Positions 27,123-35,791 of a stretch of 64,000 nt of DNA are shown here, piece after piece. The notes under the pieces are model-generated. The model saw only the letters and a program-made list of their open reading frames with translations, was not told where the DNA came from and made no database searches. The DNA lies in assembly GCF_016653115.1 (NCBI RefSeq), contig NZ_NHRX01000030.1:1-64000 (forward strand). Reading direction: 5' to 3'. The stretch's first letter is position 1; every line of letters starts with the position of its first letter. The stretch is from Rhodocyclus purpureus (GTDB lineage Bacteria; Pseudomonadota; Gammaproteobacteria; Burkholderiales; Rhodocyclaceae). The translations under genes were made by a program, and so were the position numbers.

Positions 27123-28463
27123 ATGCGTGACCTGCTTATCATCGCCATCGTGGCGGTTCTGGCCATGGCTGCACTGCGCCGTCCGTGGATCGGGGTGATG
27201 CTGTGGACCTGGTTGAGCATCATGAACCCCCACCGATTTGCCTGGGGTCTGGCCTATTCGGCCCCACTTGCCGCCGTGGCTGCCATCGCGACCATGATCG
27301 GCTTGCTGTTGAGCCAGGAGAAGCAATCCCCATTCCAGGGTCCCCCTGTTGCGTGGTTGATGGCGTTCATCATCTGGGTGAACCTGTCCTGGGTCCTTGG
27401 ACAAGACCCGGCCAGCGACTTCGAGCTCTGGTCACGCTTCATGAAGATGTCGCTGATGAACCTGGTCGCCCTGAGCCTCCTCTGGAATCGGATCCACATC
27501 ATCAGCTTCGTCGCGGTGACCGCGGGTTCGCTCGCACTCATCGGCCTCAAGGGTGGGATCTTTACCCTGCTTACGGGTGGCTCGCATCGAGTCTGGGGAC
27601 CTCCTGGCTCGTTTGTCGAAGGCAACAACGAGTTTGCATTGGCCTTGATCATGGTCATCCCCTTGCTGCGATTTCTTCAACTACAAGCAGTACAACGATG
27701 GCTCAAACACCTCCTGACCGCAACGATACTCCTCTGCGCGGTTGCCGCCATCGGCTCGTATTCCCGTGGGGCGTTTCTCGCGATTGCCGCGATGGGGGCC
27801 ATGCTCTGGATCCGGAACGACCAGAAACTGTGGTTGGGAATCGTCCTGATCCTGATCGTCGCCTTTCTGCCGCTCATGCCCGACGCATGGTGGGAACGCA
27901 TGTCGACGATCCACTCCTACCAGGAGGATTTGTCGGCAATTGGTCGTCTGAACGGCTGGATCGTAGCACGTGAAGTCGCACTGCACCATTTGTTCGGCGC
28001 CGGCATGAGCTATCAGTACCAGAGTTTTTTCACCCTGTACGGCACCTACAATGCCAACGTTATCGCTGCCCACAGCATCTATTTCCAGGTCCTCGGCAAT
28101 CATGGCTTCTTCGGGCTGCTCCTCTTTCTGGCTATCGGAATGAGCACCTGGCGCAGCGCGCGCTGGCTTCAGAAAAATGCGCAGGGCACTCCCCAAGCCA
28201 AATGGGTCGAAGATCTTGGCGCGATGGTCCAGGTCAGCATGGTCGGCTACGCAGTGGGCGGCGCATTCCTGAGCCTTGCCTACTACGACCTTCCTTACAG
28301 CCTCATCGTCGTTGTCGTACTTGCCAGAAGATGGCTTGAAACCCGCGGCTGGGAGCGAGACCCCAAGATGGGCATCCTCGAATATGTCGGTCTGAGCAAG
28401 AAAAAACCGCCTGCGACTGCATCGCTTGTGCCGACGCCTGCCGGCGCCGCCAGGAAGGATTAG
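27123..28463 (+). CDS. Exosortase-A-associated putative O-glycosylation ligase (Wzy-like)
   Basis: A 446-residue multi-pass membrane protein with about ten hydrophobic segments. The start at 27123 gives MRDLLIIAIVAVLAMAALRRPW, typical of the TIGR03097 family, and has GGGGA just upstream. WTWLSIMNPHRFAWG and the late AAHSIYFQVLGNHGFFGLLLFL loop, with its conserved His, mark the O-antigen ligase/polymerase (Wzy_C) superfamily. It may ligate the polysaccharide or glycans to acceptors, possibly PEP-CTERM proteins, or polymerise repeat units. A 96-base gap precedes it. Confidence 0.9.
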   Translation: MRDLLIIAIVAVLAMAALRRPWIGVMLWTWLSIMNPHRFAWGLAYSAPLAAVAAIATMIGLLLSQEKQSPFQGPPVAWLMAFIIWVNLSWVLGQDPASDFELWSRFMKMSLMNLVALSLLWNRIHIISFVAVTAGSLALIGLKGGIFTLLTGGSHRVWGPPGSFVEGNNEFALALIMVIPLLRFLQLQAVQRWLKHLLTATILLCAVAAIGSYSRGAFLAIAAMGAMLWIRNDQKLWLGIVLILIVAFLPLMPDAWWERMSTIHSYQEDLSAIGRLNGWIVAREVALHHLFGAGMSYQYQSFFTLYGTYNANVIAAHSIYFQVLGNHGFFGLLLFLAIGMSTWRSARWLQKNAQGTPQAKWVEDLGAMVQVSMVGYAVGGAFLSLAYYDLPYSLIVVVVLARRWLETRGWERDPKMGILEYVGLSKKKPPATASLVPTPAGAARKD

Positions 28464-28467
28464 TCGA

Positions 28468-29433
28468 ATGCTGCTGAGGACAGCGTTTTCGCTCGCATCG
28501 CCTGGTGGCCGCAAGGCTCGCCTGTCGATCCTCATTTTCCATCGCGTTCATGCACGCCCGGACCGCCTCTTTCCGGAGGAACCCGACTGCCGACGCTTCG
28601 ACGAAATCCTCGGCTGGTTGAAGTCATGGTTCAACATCATCCCGCTGGATCAAGCCATCCAGCGACTTCCCCGGGACGAACTTCCCGCACGCGCAGCGGC
28701 AATCACCTTCGACGACGGCTACGCAGACAACTTCACCCAAGCCCTGCCGATCCTGAAGAGACACGGGCTGCACGCGACAATTTTTGTCGCTACCGGCTTT
28801 CTCGATGGCGGGCGCATGTGGAACGACACGCTCATCGAATCGGTGCGACGGACGGAACAAGCCTTCATCGATGCGCAAGCGCTCATGTTGGATGATCTGC
28901 CCGTGGGTACGCTGGCGGAGAAGCGATCGACGCTGCACAAGTTGATCCCCGCCATCAAGCACCTGGCACCGCGCGAGAGGGAAGCGGCTGTCGCCAGCAT
29001 CGCGCGCTCCGCACGGGTGGTCCTGCCCGACGACCTTATGCTGAGCACCCGACAAGTGAAGGCCCTGCGGCAATCCGGAATGGGGATCGGAGCGCATACG
29101 GTGAGCCACCCGATCCTGGCAGTCACGGACGCTAAAAAAGCACGAGAGGAAATCAGCGCAAGCCGCGATGCCCTACAGACCATCCTCGGCGAAAGGATAG
29201 GCCTGTTCGCCTACCCGAACGGAAAGACTGACGCCGACTACCGGCGTACCCACGTGGACATGGTCCGTTCGCTGGGCTTCGACGCCGCCGTGACCACCCA
29301 GCCCGGAGCCTGTCATGCCGAATCCTCCCTCTACGAATTACCCCGCTTCACCCCCTGGGACCGCAACAAGTGGAGATTCGGGCTCAGGATGTTGCTGAAC
29401 GTGGGGGGGCAACGCCCCCGCGCTTTCCGCTGA
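28468..29433 (+). CDS. Polysaccharide deacetylase (NodB family)
   Basis: A 321-residue deacetylase with motif 1 AITFDDGYADNF at about residues 73-84 (catalytic and metal Asp pair) and motif 2 IGAHTVSHPIL with the metal His pair; AYPNGKTDADYR follows. It starts four bases after the ligase, so it is probably co-transcribed. It differs in motifs from the XrtA deacetylase at 16888, so the locus may deacetylate two positions or two polymers. A GC-only 6-bp hairpin (29405-29419) lies just before its stop. Confidence 0.88.
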   Translation: MLLRTAFSLASPGGRKARLSILIFHRVHARPDRLFPEEPDCRRFDEILGWLKSWFNIIPLDQAIQRLPRDELPARAAAITFDDGYADNFTQALPILKRHGLHATIFVATGFLDGGRMWNDTLIESVRRTEQAFIDAQALMLDDLPVGTLAEKRSTLHKLIPAIKHLAPREREAAVASIARSARVVLPDDLMLSTRQVKALRQSGMGIGAHTVSHPILAVTDAKKAREEISASRDALQTILGERIGLFAYPNGKTDADYRRTHVDMVRSLGFDAAVTTQPGACHAESSLYELPRFTPWDRNKWRFGLRMLLNVGGQRPRAFR

Positions 29434-29470
29434 ACGAGCCAGCGGCAATATTCGCCAAGGAATCGAGCCA

Positions 29471-30433
29471 ATGAAATTCTCAGTGATCATCCCGACCTAC
29501 AACCGTCGCCACCAGATCGGTGCCGCCATCGACTCTGCGCTGAGCCAGGAAGACGTCGATCTCGAATTGATCATTGTCGACGATGGATCGAATGATGGAA
29601 CCGTGGCCTGGCTGGCGGACAGTTGCCAGGATCAGCGTATTCGTGTGCTGCACAACCGGCGCAGCAAGGGGCCCGCCGGCGCGCGCAACAGCGGGCTGCT
29701 TGCGGCGAGCGGCGAAGCGATCGCCTTCCTCGATTCCGACGATCGCTATCTACCTGGACACTTGGCCGCCTGTGCCCGCGTGTTCGCTGAGTTCCCGGAA
29801 GTCGCGGTCGTCTTCGGCGGCGCCCACTACGAACAGGACGGCCATGCCGTCGACTACATGGGCCCCAACTACCGGAGGAAACTGGACATGGCACCGGTCA
29901 GCCATGTCCAGGACTGGATCCGGGTGTTCAGCGAGGACTTCTTCACACACCTCCTGGAATACGGCTGCTACTTCAACCTCTCGACCGTCGCCATGCGCTG
30001 CGGCCCTGAAAAGGTATTGATGAACGAGGACCTGAGGATCGCCGAGGACTACGAATACTGGGTCCGTCTGTCACGACAACGAAGGTTTGCCAGCCTGGAG
30101 ACAGCGCAAATTCGCTATCAGTTGCACGAGGCCAACCTCTCCTTCGCAAGCGCCGGCTCTGCGGCCGAAAATGCGCCGGATCTCATCAAGGCGTATCGCG
30201 CCATGCTGGACTACCCGGACTTGAGCCGAGGGCAGATCGCCCTGGTCGAAAAGCGCCTTGCCGAGGTCCTCTTCGATTGGGGCTACCGCAGCAGGCAGCG
30301 TCGGCAACCACTGGAGGCTGCGAAAAAACACATCCTCTCCGCACGCTACGGCAAGCGACGAGAAAACCTCCTGGCACTCGGCAAAGTCGCAGTCGAGGCC
30401 GTTTTTCCGAAGCCGGAAATGAGGGTGAAATGA
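29471..30433 (+). CDS. Glycosyltransferase, GT2
   Basis: A 320-residue GT-A family 2 enzyme. It opens MKFSVIIPTYNRRHQIGAAIDSAL; nucleotide-sugar motifs are IIVDDGSNDGT (about 35-45) and the DxD-like AFLDSDDRYLPGH. No membrane segment is visible, so it acts at the cytoplasmic face. Its last four bases overlap the next GT2 gene, and both likely act in sequence on the same glycan. Confidence 0.9.
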   Translation: MKFSVIIPTYNRRHQIGAAIDSALSQEDVDLELIIVDDGSNDGTVAWLADSCQDQRIRVLHNRRSKGPAGARNSGLLAASGEAIAFLDSDDRYLPGHLAACARVFAEFPEVAVVFGGAHYEQDGHAVDYMGPNYRRKLDMAPVSHVQDWIRVFSEDFFTHLLEYGCYFNLSTVAMRCGPEKVLMNEDLRIAEDYEYWVRLSRQRRFASLETAQIRYQLHEANLSFASAGSAAENAPDLIKAYRAMLDYPDLSRGQIALVEKRLAEVLFDWGYRSRQRRQPLEAAKKHILSARYGKRRENLLALGKVAVEAVFPKPEMRVK

Positions 30434-31413
30434 ACGCTCAGCACAAGGCTGCCGCAAGCTTCGGAGATCCTGGCGTCTCCCCCATGATCTCCGTCATCAT
30501 CCCCGCCTACAATGCCGAAAAATATGTGCTGCAGGCAGTACGCAGCGTGATTGCGCAGAACTATTCACCGCTCGAGATACTGCTGATCGACGACGGATCG
30601 GTCGACCGGACCGTGGCTCTGGTCCGCACGGAGGCCCCCCAGGTCACGATCATCAGCCAGGCCAATAGCGGCGTCGCCGCGGCCAGGAATACGGGGCTGC
30701 GCAATGCCAGCGGCGACCTCATCTGTTTTCTCGATGCCGACGACGGCTGGTTTCCAGGCAAGCTCGACGCACAACTTGCCTATCTCAGACGTCATCCCGA
30801 GGCGGGTGTGGTATTCCACGAGTGGTATGACTGGAGACCGGATGCCGGAGGCGAATATCCGGAGTTACAGCGGCCGGACAGGAGCGGTCTGACGGAGACC
30901 GAGGCACGACGGACGGGCTGGATCTACCACATCCTGTTGCTCAAGGGCTGCATCATACACACCTCCTCGGTCATGATCAGACGCGAAGTCGTCGCGCAAG
31001 TCGGGCTTTTCCGCACCGGCCTGGTCACCGGGGAAGACTACGACTACTGGCTGCGGGTTTCGCAGACGTGCCAGATCCACATGCTGAACGAGATCTATTC
31101 CTTCTACCGGAATACCGTGCCGGGAAGCCTGTCGAACACACCGAAACGGGAGAATTTTGAATACAAGGTACTTGCGGATGCGCTGGCGAGATGGGGATTG
31201 TCATCCCCTGGCGGCACGGCGGTAACAGCCAGGCAAGTCAGTGGCCGCCTGGCCAAGCTTGCCTTCGACTTCGGTTATTCCCAATACCGGCACGGCTCGC
31301 CCCAGCTTGCCCTGCATGCCTTCCTGCAAGCCGTACGCCATGACCCTCGCCGCTGGCGCGCCCTTGCCTACCTGCTCGCCCTCCTCGTCAAAAAATGGGC
31401 TCCCCGCTCCTAG
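30430..31413 (+). CDS. Glycosyltransferase, GT2
   Basis: A 327-residue GT2 enzyme with SVIIPAYNAEKYVLQAVRSV, LLIDDGSVDRT and CFLDADDGWFPGK. The ATG at 30430 overlaps the previous stop, and a 51-codon upstream extension is discarded. It is similar in layout to the preceding gene and may be an old duplicate. It is the last plus-strand gene before the minus-strand accessory block; only 51 bases separate it from the convergent acyltransferase remnant. Confidence 0.9.
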   Translation: MNAQHKAAASFGDPGVSPMISVIIPAYNAEKYVLQAVRSVIAQNYSPLEILLIDDGSVDRTVALVRTEAPQVTIISQANSGVAAARNTGLRNASGDLICFLDADDGWFPGKLDAQLAYLRRHPEAGVVFHEWYDWRPDAGGEYPELQRPDRSGLTETEARRTGWIYHILLLKGCIIHTSSVMIRREVVAQVGLFRTGLVTGEDYDYWLRVSQTCQIHMLNEIYSFYRNTVPGSLSNTPKRENFEYKVLADALARWGLSSPGGTAVTARQVSGRLAKLAFDFGYSQYRHGSPQLALHAFLQAVRHDPRRWRALAYLLALLVKKWAPRS

Positions 31414-31464
31414 CCAGCGCCACGCGCGCGTGCGCGAACGACGGCGGAGCGGCATGGCCTCCCC

Positions 31465-32458
31465 CTATTCGCTGAGTGCTTTCGCCACCAACCATGCGCC
31501 CCCTTCGGTCAAATGCCCGTAGTCCCACGCGGTCGGCATGATCACTCCATGGTGTTCGACGCCGGCCCGGCAGGAGCGCCCGACGCACAGCGCAGCGAAC
31601 GGCGAAAAGAACCTGACCAGGCTCTGCTCTGAAAGCGTCTTCAACGAGTCGTCGAGGCCGAGCAACTCATCCGAAGCACTGTTCCGGATATAGAGCTCAG
31701 CATCCAGGCGGATCCTTTCGCGAACCAGATACTCGGGCAGACTGGGTTTCCACCGCGGAACCGAGCCGACGATAGTGATGCGCGAGGCTGGCACGGCGGA
31801 GCGGATGTGCTCGACCGTTCTTTTCAGCTTGTCCAGTAGCGCCGGGTCCTCGTACAAAGTCCAATAGGCGTGCAGGACCACGTCACGCGGCTGCAGACGG
31901 CGTATCTCGCCGAGGACGTGCTCGCCGATCTCACGGCAGCCGGCCCGCCATGCCACGTCCAGCTCCGCTACCGGCGGGCAACTGTTCGCCGTGAACTGAA
32001 CGAGGTCCGTCCGCAACTGCAGGATTCCATTTGCCAGCGCTGCCGCATGCGAATCCCCCCAGACGAGAATGCCCCCCTTCTCGTTCACCTGCGGGCACTT
32101 TTCGCGAAAGCCCGGATAACGCTCCCCAGCCGGCAGAAAGCACCGTCGTCAGGACCACGATCCAGCGCCGCCAGAAGCGCCACGCGAGAATGATGAACAG
32201 CGGAAAGAGGACATAATATTGCTCCTCCACCGCCAGACTCCACGTGTGCAGCAGCGGCTTCAACTCTGCTGCAGCATCGAAGTAGCCGCTTTTCTGCCAG
32301 AACAAAATGTTCGACGCGAAAACCGCCACCAGACTCTGTGCGAAGTCTTTCATGTTTCCCGGCAGCAACAAGCACCATGCGCACGAAAAGCTGAACGCCA
32401 TTACCAGAAAAAGGACGGGCAGGATGCGCCAGGAAGGCATGCTCTTCTGACCGGAACT
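31465..32458 (-). pseudogene. Remnant of an OafA-type acyltransferase with SGNH domain
   Basis: Two pieces of one protein family lie in different frames. The downstream piece (about 31465-32140) is a good SGNH domain: ILVWGDSHAAAL near the start and DYGHLTEGGAWLVA at the end, so the Ser and Asp/His catalytic motifs survive. The upstream piece (about 32120-32458) keeps part of the acyltransferase 3 membrane domain, including LLHTWSLAVEEQYYVLFPLF. The N-terminal part with the catalytic His, and the membrane helices between the two pieces, are missing, and the frames do not join. It therefore appears to be a decayed O-acetyltransferase with an internal deletion. The SGNH piece could still be made alone from a GTG at 32088, though this is unsupported. 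Confidence 0.8.
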
Positions 32459-32482
32459 CGGAAACAGCGGCGGAGCAGCGGA

Positions 32483-33427
32483 CTAGCGAACGAGCGCACC
32501 GTGGCTGCGGGCTTGCGTTGAAGTTCCGGCCTCTGCAAGATACCCTCTGAGAAACGAAAGCTGCCAATCGGCCAGAAACTTGCCGTCATCGTCTCGTGCA
32601 AGCGCGCAGCGTAGCGAGTTGCCTAACGCCGCAATGAGCTCCCTGTATTTCCAGCGAGGAGCACCGCGAAGCATCTTCACGTCCCGTGGAATACTGTCGA
32701 TCTCCTGATGGAACATGTGCCTGCCGAGCCGATAGGCCCGCTTTATGATCCATTGCCGGTCGAGTTGATGACTGCGGATGATGTGGCCCACCTGCGCATC
32801 TTCGACAAACCACGCCTTGTGCCCGAGGCGTTCGATGCGGCATGTCAATTCCAGTTCGCTACCCATCATATACTGTCCGGTGCTGGGCCCTACGGCTTCA
32901 TTGAAACGATGACCACGCAAAAAAACGCTGGTCCGAATCGCCATGTTCGCGCCCCAGACCTGACTTGCACTGACCGGGCCGGACCTCAGTCCCCTTGGCG
33001 TGATGGCATAGGTAGCCCCCAGGTTGACTACACGGGGGATCCACTCGGGCAATCGATCGGGCCACACAGGGTCGATTCGTCCGCCAAAAACGTCGAAATC
33101 CGCTTGCTGGTCGGCGACCTGACGCAGCCGGACAAGCCATTGCCGATCCACAATCGCATCGTCATCGGTGAACACGACCAAGTCGCCATCAACCAGATCC
33201 AGACCGACATTGAGTGCGACATTTTTGCCGCGCTTTTCAATCCGCACGGGCGTAATTGGCAGACTCCCGGCAAAGCCAGCCAGAATCTCCCCCGTTGCGT
33301 CGACGCTCACATTATCGACGACGACCAGGCGCCAACCTCCCGCGGGCTCGACCAATTGGCAATAAGAGTTCAGGACTCTCGGTAGCGTCGTCGCACCGTT
33401 GTGCGTTGCCATCAGGACCGTAAGCAT
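32483..33427 (-). CDS. Glycosyltransferase, GT2
   Basis: A 314-residue GT2 enzyme: MLTVLMATHNGATTLPRVL at the start, LVVVDNVSVDATGEIL and VVFTDDDAIVDRQWL as nucleotide-sugar motifs. The ATG at 33427 has GGAG at fitting spacing and gives the normal opening; a start at 33445 adds six residues without support. It lies 38 bases after the GT4 gene in the minus-strand block and 24 bases before the acyltransferase remnant. Confidence 0.88.
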   Translation of the reverse strand: MLTVLMATHNGATTLPRVLNSYCQLVEPAGGWRLVVVDNVSVDATGEILAGFAGSLPITPVRIEKRGKNVALNVGLDLVDGDLVVFTDDDAIVDRQWLVRLRQVADQQADFDVFGGRIDPVWPDRLPEWIPRVVNLGATYAITPRGLRSGPVSASQVWGANMAIRTSVFLRGHRFNEAVGPSTGQYMMGSELELTCRIERLGHKAWFVEDAQVGHIIRSHQLDRQWIIKRAYRLGRHMFHQEIDSIPRDVKMLRGAPRWKYRELIAALGNSLRCALARDDDGKFLADWQLSFLRGYLAEAGTSTQARSHGALVR

Positions 33428-33465
33428 ATTGACTCCAGGTACCATGAATCCCGGGCTGGATCACC

Positions 33466-34650
33466 TCAGGCAAACAGCATCCGGGAAATCTTGCGCATCG
33501 AGGCGCGCACATTGGCCAGCACCCTGTGCTTGAATGAATATTCGGGAAGACTGACCGGGGCCAAGGCAATTTGCCGATACTTCTCGATATATAGCTGCTT
33601 CAACACTTGCATGTCGTAATTTTCCTCGACATGTCTTCGGCCTCTCGCACCGAGCGCAAGCAACGCCGACCGATCGACGTTGCGCAAACAAGTACTGAGC
33701 GCCCCCGCCTTGCTCATGTCGATGAAAATGCCTTCCTTGATGATTTCCCGCTGATTGACGTTGTTGGTGCTGATCACCGGCAGCCCCATCGCCATGGCTT
33801 CGATGTAGACGAGACCGAAGGTTTCGGCCAGCGACCCGAGTGCGAACACATCTGCCGCGGCGTAGGCCTGGGGAAGCTCCTCATGAGGCAGCTTGGCGAA
33901 AATGATCCTTTCCCCCATCAGGCGCCTGCCCAACTCCTTGATCGCCGGCGTATCGGAACACTCCTGGCCGACGATCAGCAGGTATGCATCGTTCAGTTCC
34001 GCCACTTCCCTGATCACATAGTCCATGCGCTTGTGCCAGTAACAGATCGTGCCGACACTGATGACGACGAACGCATCCTCCGGTATTCCGTGTCTTTCAC
34101 GGAACGACGACTCGACCCCAGGATTGAATCGGCTGAGGTCCACGCCATGCGGAATCAGGAAGGCCTTGTGCCTGGCGCTGCGCTGCAGATTATGCGGAGT
34201 GTGTTCCTGGACGAAATCGCAACGCGGCAGTTCCGCGCATGGAATGGCGCCGCCATTCGAGAAGAGCACCTTCGGGGTCTTCCTGAAGAGGTGGCGTTCG
34301 CCGAAAACGAAATCACACACTTCCCGCTCCAGGCAGTGGATGATGTCGAACTCTCCCTCCAGAAGATGCTTCAAAGCAGCGTGGGAGAACGTTGCGGTCT
34401 CGATCCGCAATCGCTCTTGCTCCTTGACTGCGCTCTCCCACTTGGGGGATGCGACCACGTGGATGTGATCCAGTGACGCGGACGTGCGCTGAACATTGGC
34501 GACAACGACCTCTCCTGGGGCTGGCTCTCCCGCACCTTTGAACAAAGTCATTTCGACCGACCCGCCCACCAGTTCAAAGAGGTCACGGGCAAATATTTCG
34601 TGACCCCGATATATATTGCCCAAGCCCGAGCACAGAAGCGCTACTTTCAT
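33466..34650 (-). CDS. Glycosyltransferase, GT4
   Basis: A 394-residue GT-B enzyme starting MKVALLCSGLGNIYRGHEIFA; the RGHE/ glycine loop is typical of GT4. The donor site is GSLAETFGLVYIEAMAMGLP, with the conserved Glu pair. It starts four bases after the stop of the methyltransferase-like gene, so the two are probably co-translated. It belongs to the minus-strand block running from 38428 to 31465. Confidence 0.88.
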   Translation of the reverse strand: MKVALLCSGLGNIYRGHEIFARDLFELVGGSVEMTLFKGAGEPAPGEVVVANVQRTSASLDHIHVVASPKWESAVKEQERLRIETATFSHAALKHLLEGEFDIIHCLEREVCDFVFGERHLFRKTPKVLFSNGGAIPCAELPRCDFVQEHTPHNLQRSARHKAFLIPHGVDLSRFNPGVESSFRERHGIPEDAFVVISVGTICYWHKRMDYVIREVAELNDAYLLIVGQECSDTPAIKELGRRLMGERIIFAKLPHEELPQAYAAADVFALGSLAETFGLVYIEAMAMGLPVISTNNVNQREIIKEGIFIDMSKAGALSTCLRNVDRSALLALGARGRRHVEENYDMQVLKQLYIEKYRQIALAPVSLPEYSFKHRVLANVRASMRKISRMLFA

Positions 34651-34654
34651 TTGA

Positions 34655-35467
34655 CTAAGACCCAGAAGGCCGACCGACCAAACAATTCATTCTTCCCACT
34701 GCAAGCCCCTTACTAAAGGGATAAATCCCCTCCACAGAACAACCACTCAGGCCCGCCCACATGACTAGCGCGTTCAACTCACCATCACGTAGTGCATCGT
34801 CGAGATACCATCGCGCATTTCTGCTGCAGTACTCGGACAAAAATGGGAGCGTACTGATTCGACAGCCTTCCGGCCCGGATGGACCATCAATGATCAAGCA
34901 GTCAACCTTACTGTTGCGCGTGGCTGAAAGTATCGCCTTTGCATCCAGAAGGTAATTTCCTTCAGCGTCTGTCGGCGCATGTATTATTTTCACGTAACTT
35001 TCAAGCCCGATCGACCGTAATCGACTCATGTTCCTACCAACCTCTTCTTTATCTTGCTCCAAACTCACGACCAGCACCTCAAAACCATCCGCAGAGGCGA
35101 TTGACGCATAATGCGCCAGCAAAATCGAGCTCAATCCGGAACCGCACTCCATTATGACCCGGGGCTTCTCTTCAAGCATTTTTTCCAGCAGGAACTTCAT
35201 CACAGCCTTACTCATCGTCCACTCACCGATTACATCGTTTTCTTGCACAGCCCCATACGGAAGAAATTCAACATTGGAGCCAGCACAGACTTCGGAACTC
35301 AACTTATTGAATAGCGGGTCTCTGGCTGATTTAAAAACGCCAAACATCTTTCTTTTATCGACCCACATTCTCAAAGGATAAGGCTTTTCCGGATTCAGCC
35401 CCCTCAAGTACGCCACATACAACCCGTCAGCACTCATGCGAGCCAATCTTTTAATAAAAGATTTCAT
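34655..35467 (-). CDS. SAM-dependent methyltransferase-like protein
   Basis: A 270-residue soluble protein. RVIMECGSGLSSILLAHYA at about residues 103-121 fits motif I of class I SAM methyltransferases, followed by VLVVSLEQDKEEVGRNMSRL (acidic end of strand 2) and KVDCLIIDGPSGPEG (motif for strand 4). It probably methylates a sugar or a lipid-linked intermediate, but the acceptor is unknown. GGAG lies six bases before the ATG. Base composition is visibly richer in A and T than the XrtA locus, suggesting acquisition by transfer. Confidence 0.72.
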   Translation of the reverse strand: MKSFIKRLARMSADGLYVAYLRGLNPEKPYPLRMWVDKRKMFGVFKSARDPLFNKLSSEVCAGSNVEFLPYGAVQENDVIGEWTMSKAVMKFLLEKMLEEKPRVIMECGSGLSSILLAHYASIASADGFEVLVVSLEQDKEEVGRNMSRLRSIGLESYVKIIHAPTDAEGNYLLDAKAILSATRNSKVDCLIIDGPSGPEGCRISTLPFLSEYCSRNARWYLDDALRDGELNALVMWAGLSGCSVEGIYPFSKGLAVGRMNCLVGRPSGS

Positions 35468-35791
35468 TTAGCACTCCAGCAATGCCCTATAAAATAACAT
35501 CCCTTTTCCCCAGAAACCTGGCGACACCAAAAATTTTTCACCCAAACTTCAAGCTGGCTACGCTTTGATCCTGGCACAGAAAAACCCTATCATCCATAAA
35601 TTTTCACGTTGTAATTTTCTCAAGGACCAGCACTTCCACTTCCGAAATCCGCTTGCCAAAAGCTGTGTCCCTCGACTGCTCGAAACGCCACTCAAAATAA
35701 CGACATCAACCAAGATGACTCTACAAGATCGAGAGCAAGGAAAGCTGACTCCAGTGACCAACCTTGAACGGAAAGATTACGATATCAAATT
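35468..35791. other. AT-rich spacer without a supported gene
   Basis: A 324-base gap between two minus-strand genes (flippase upstream, methyltransferase downstream). It is AT-rich for this window, with runs such as CAAAAATTTTT near 35529. A plus-strand reading of 100 codons (35565-35867) crosses it, but it runs into the flippase on the opposite strand and shows no family feature. A minus-strand TTATTTTATA just upstream of the methyltransferase could be a -10 element, without a convincing -35. Confidence 0.55.

Noticed and set aside
29405-29419. GC-only hairpin considered as a terminator after the second deacetylase
   Set aside because: It lies inside the coding sequence before the stop and has no T run.
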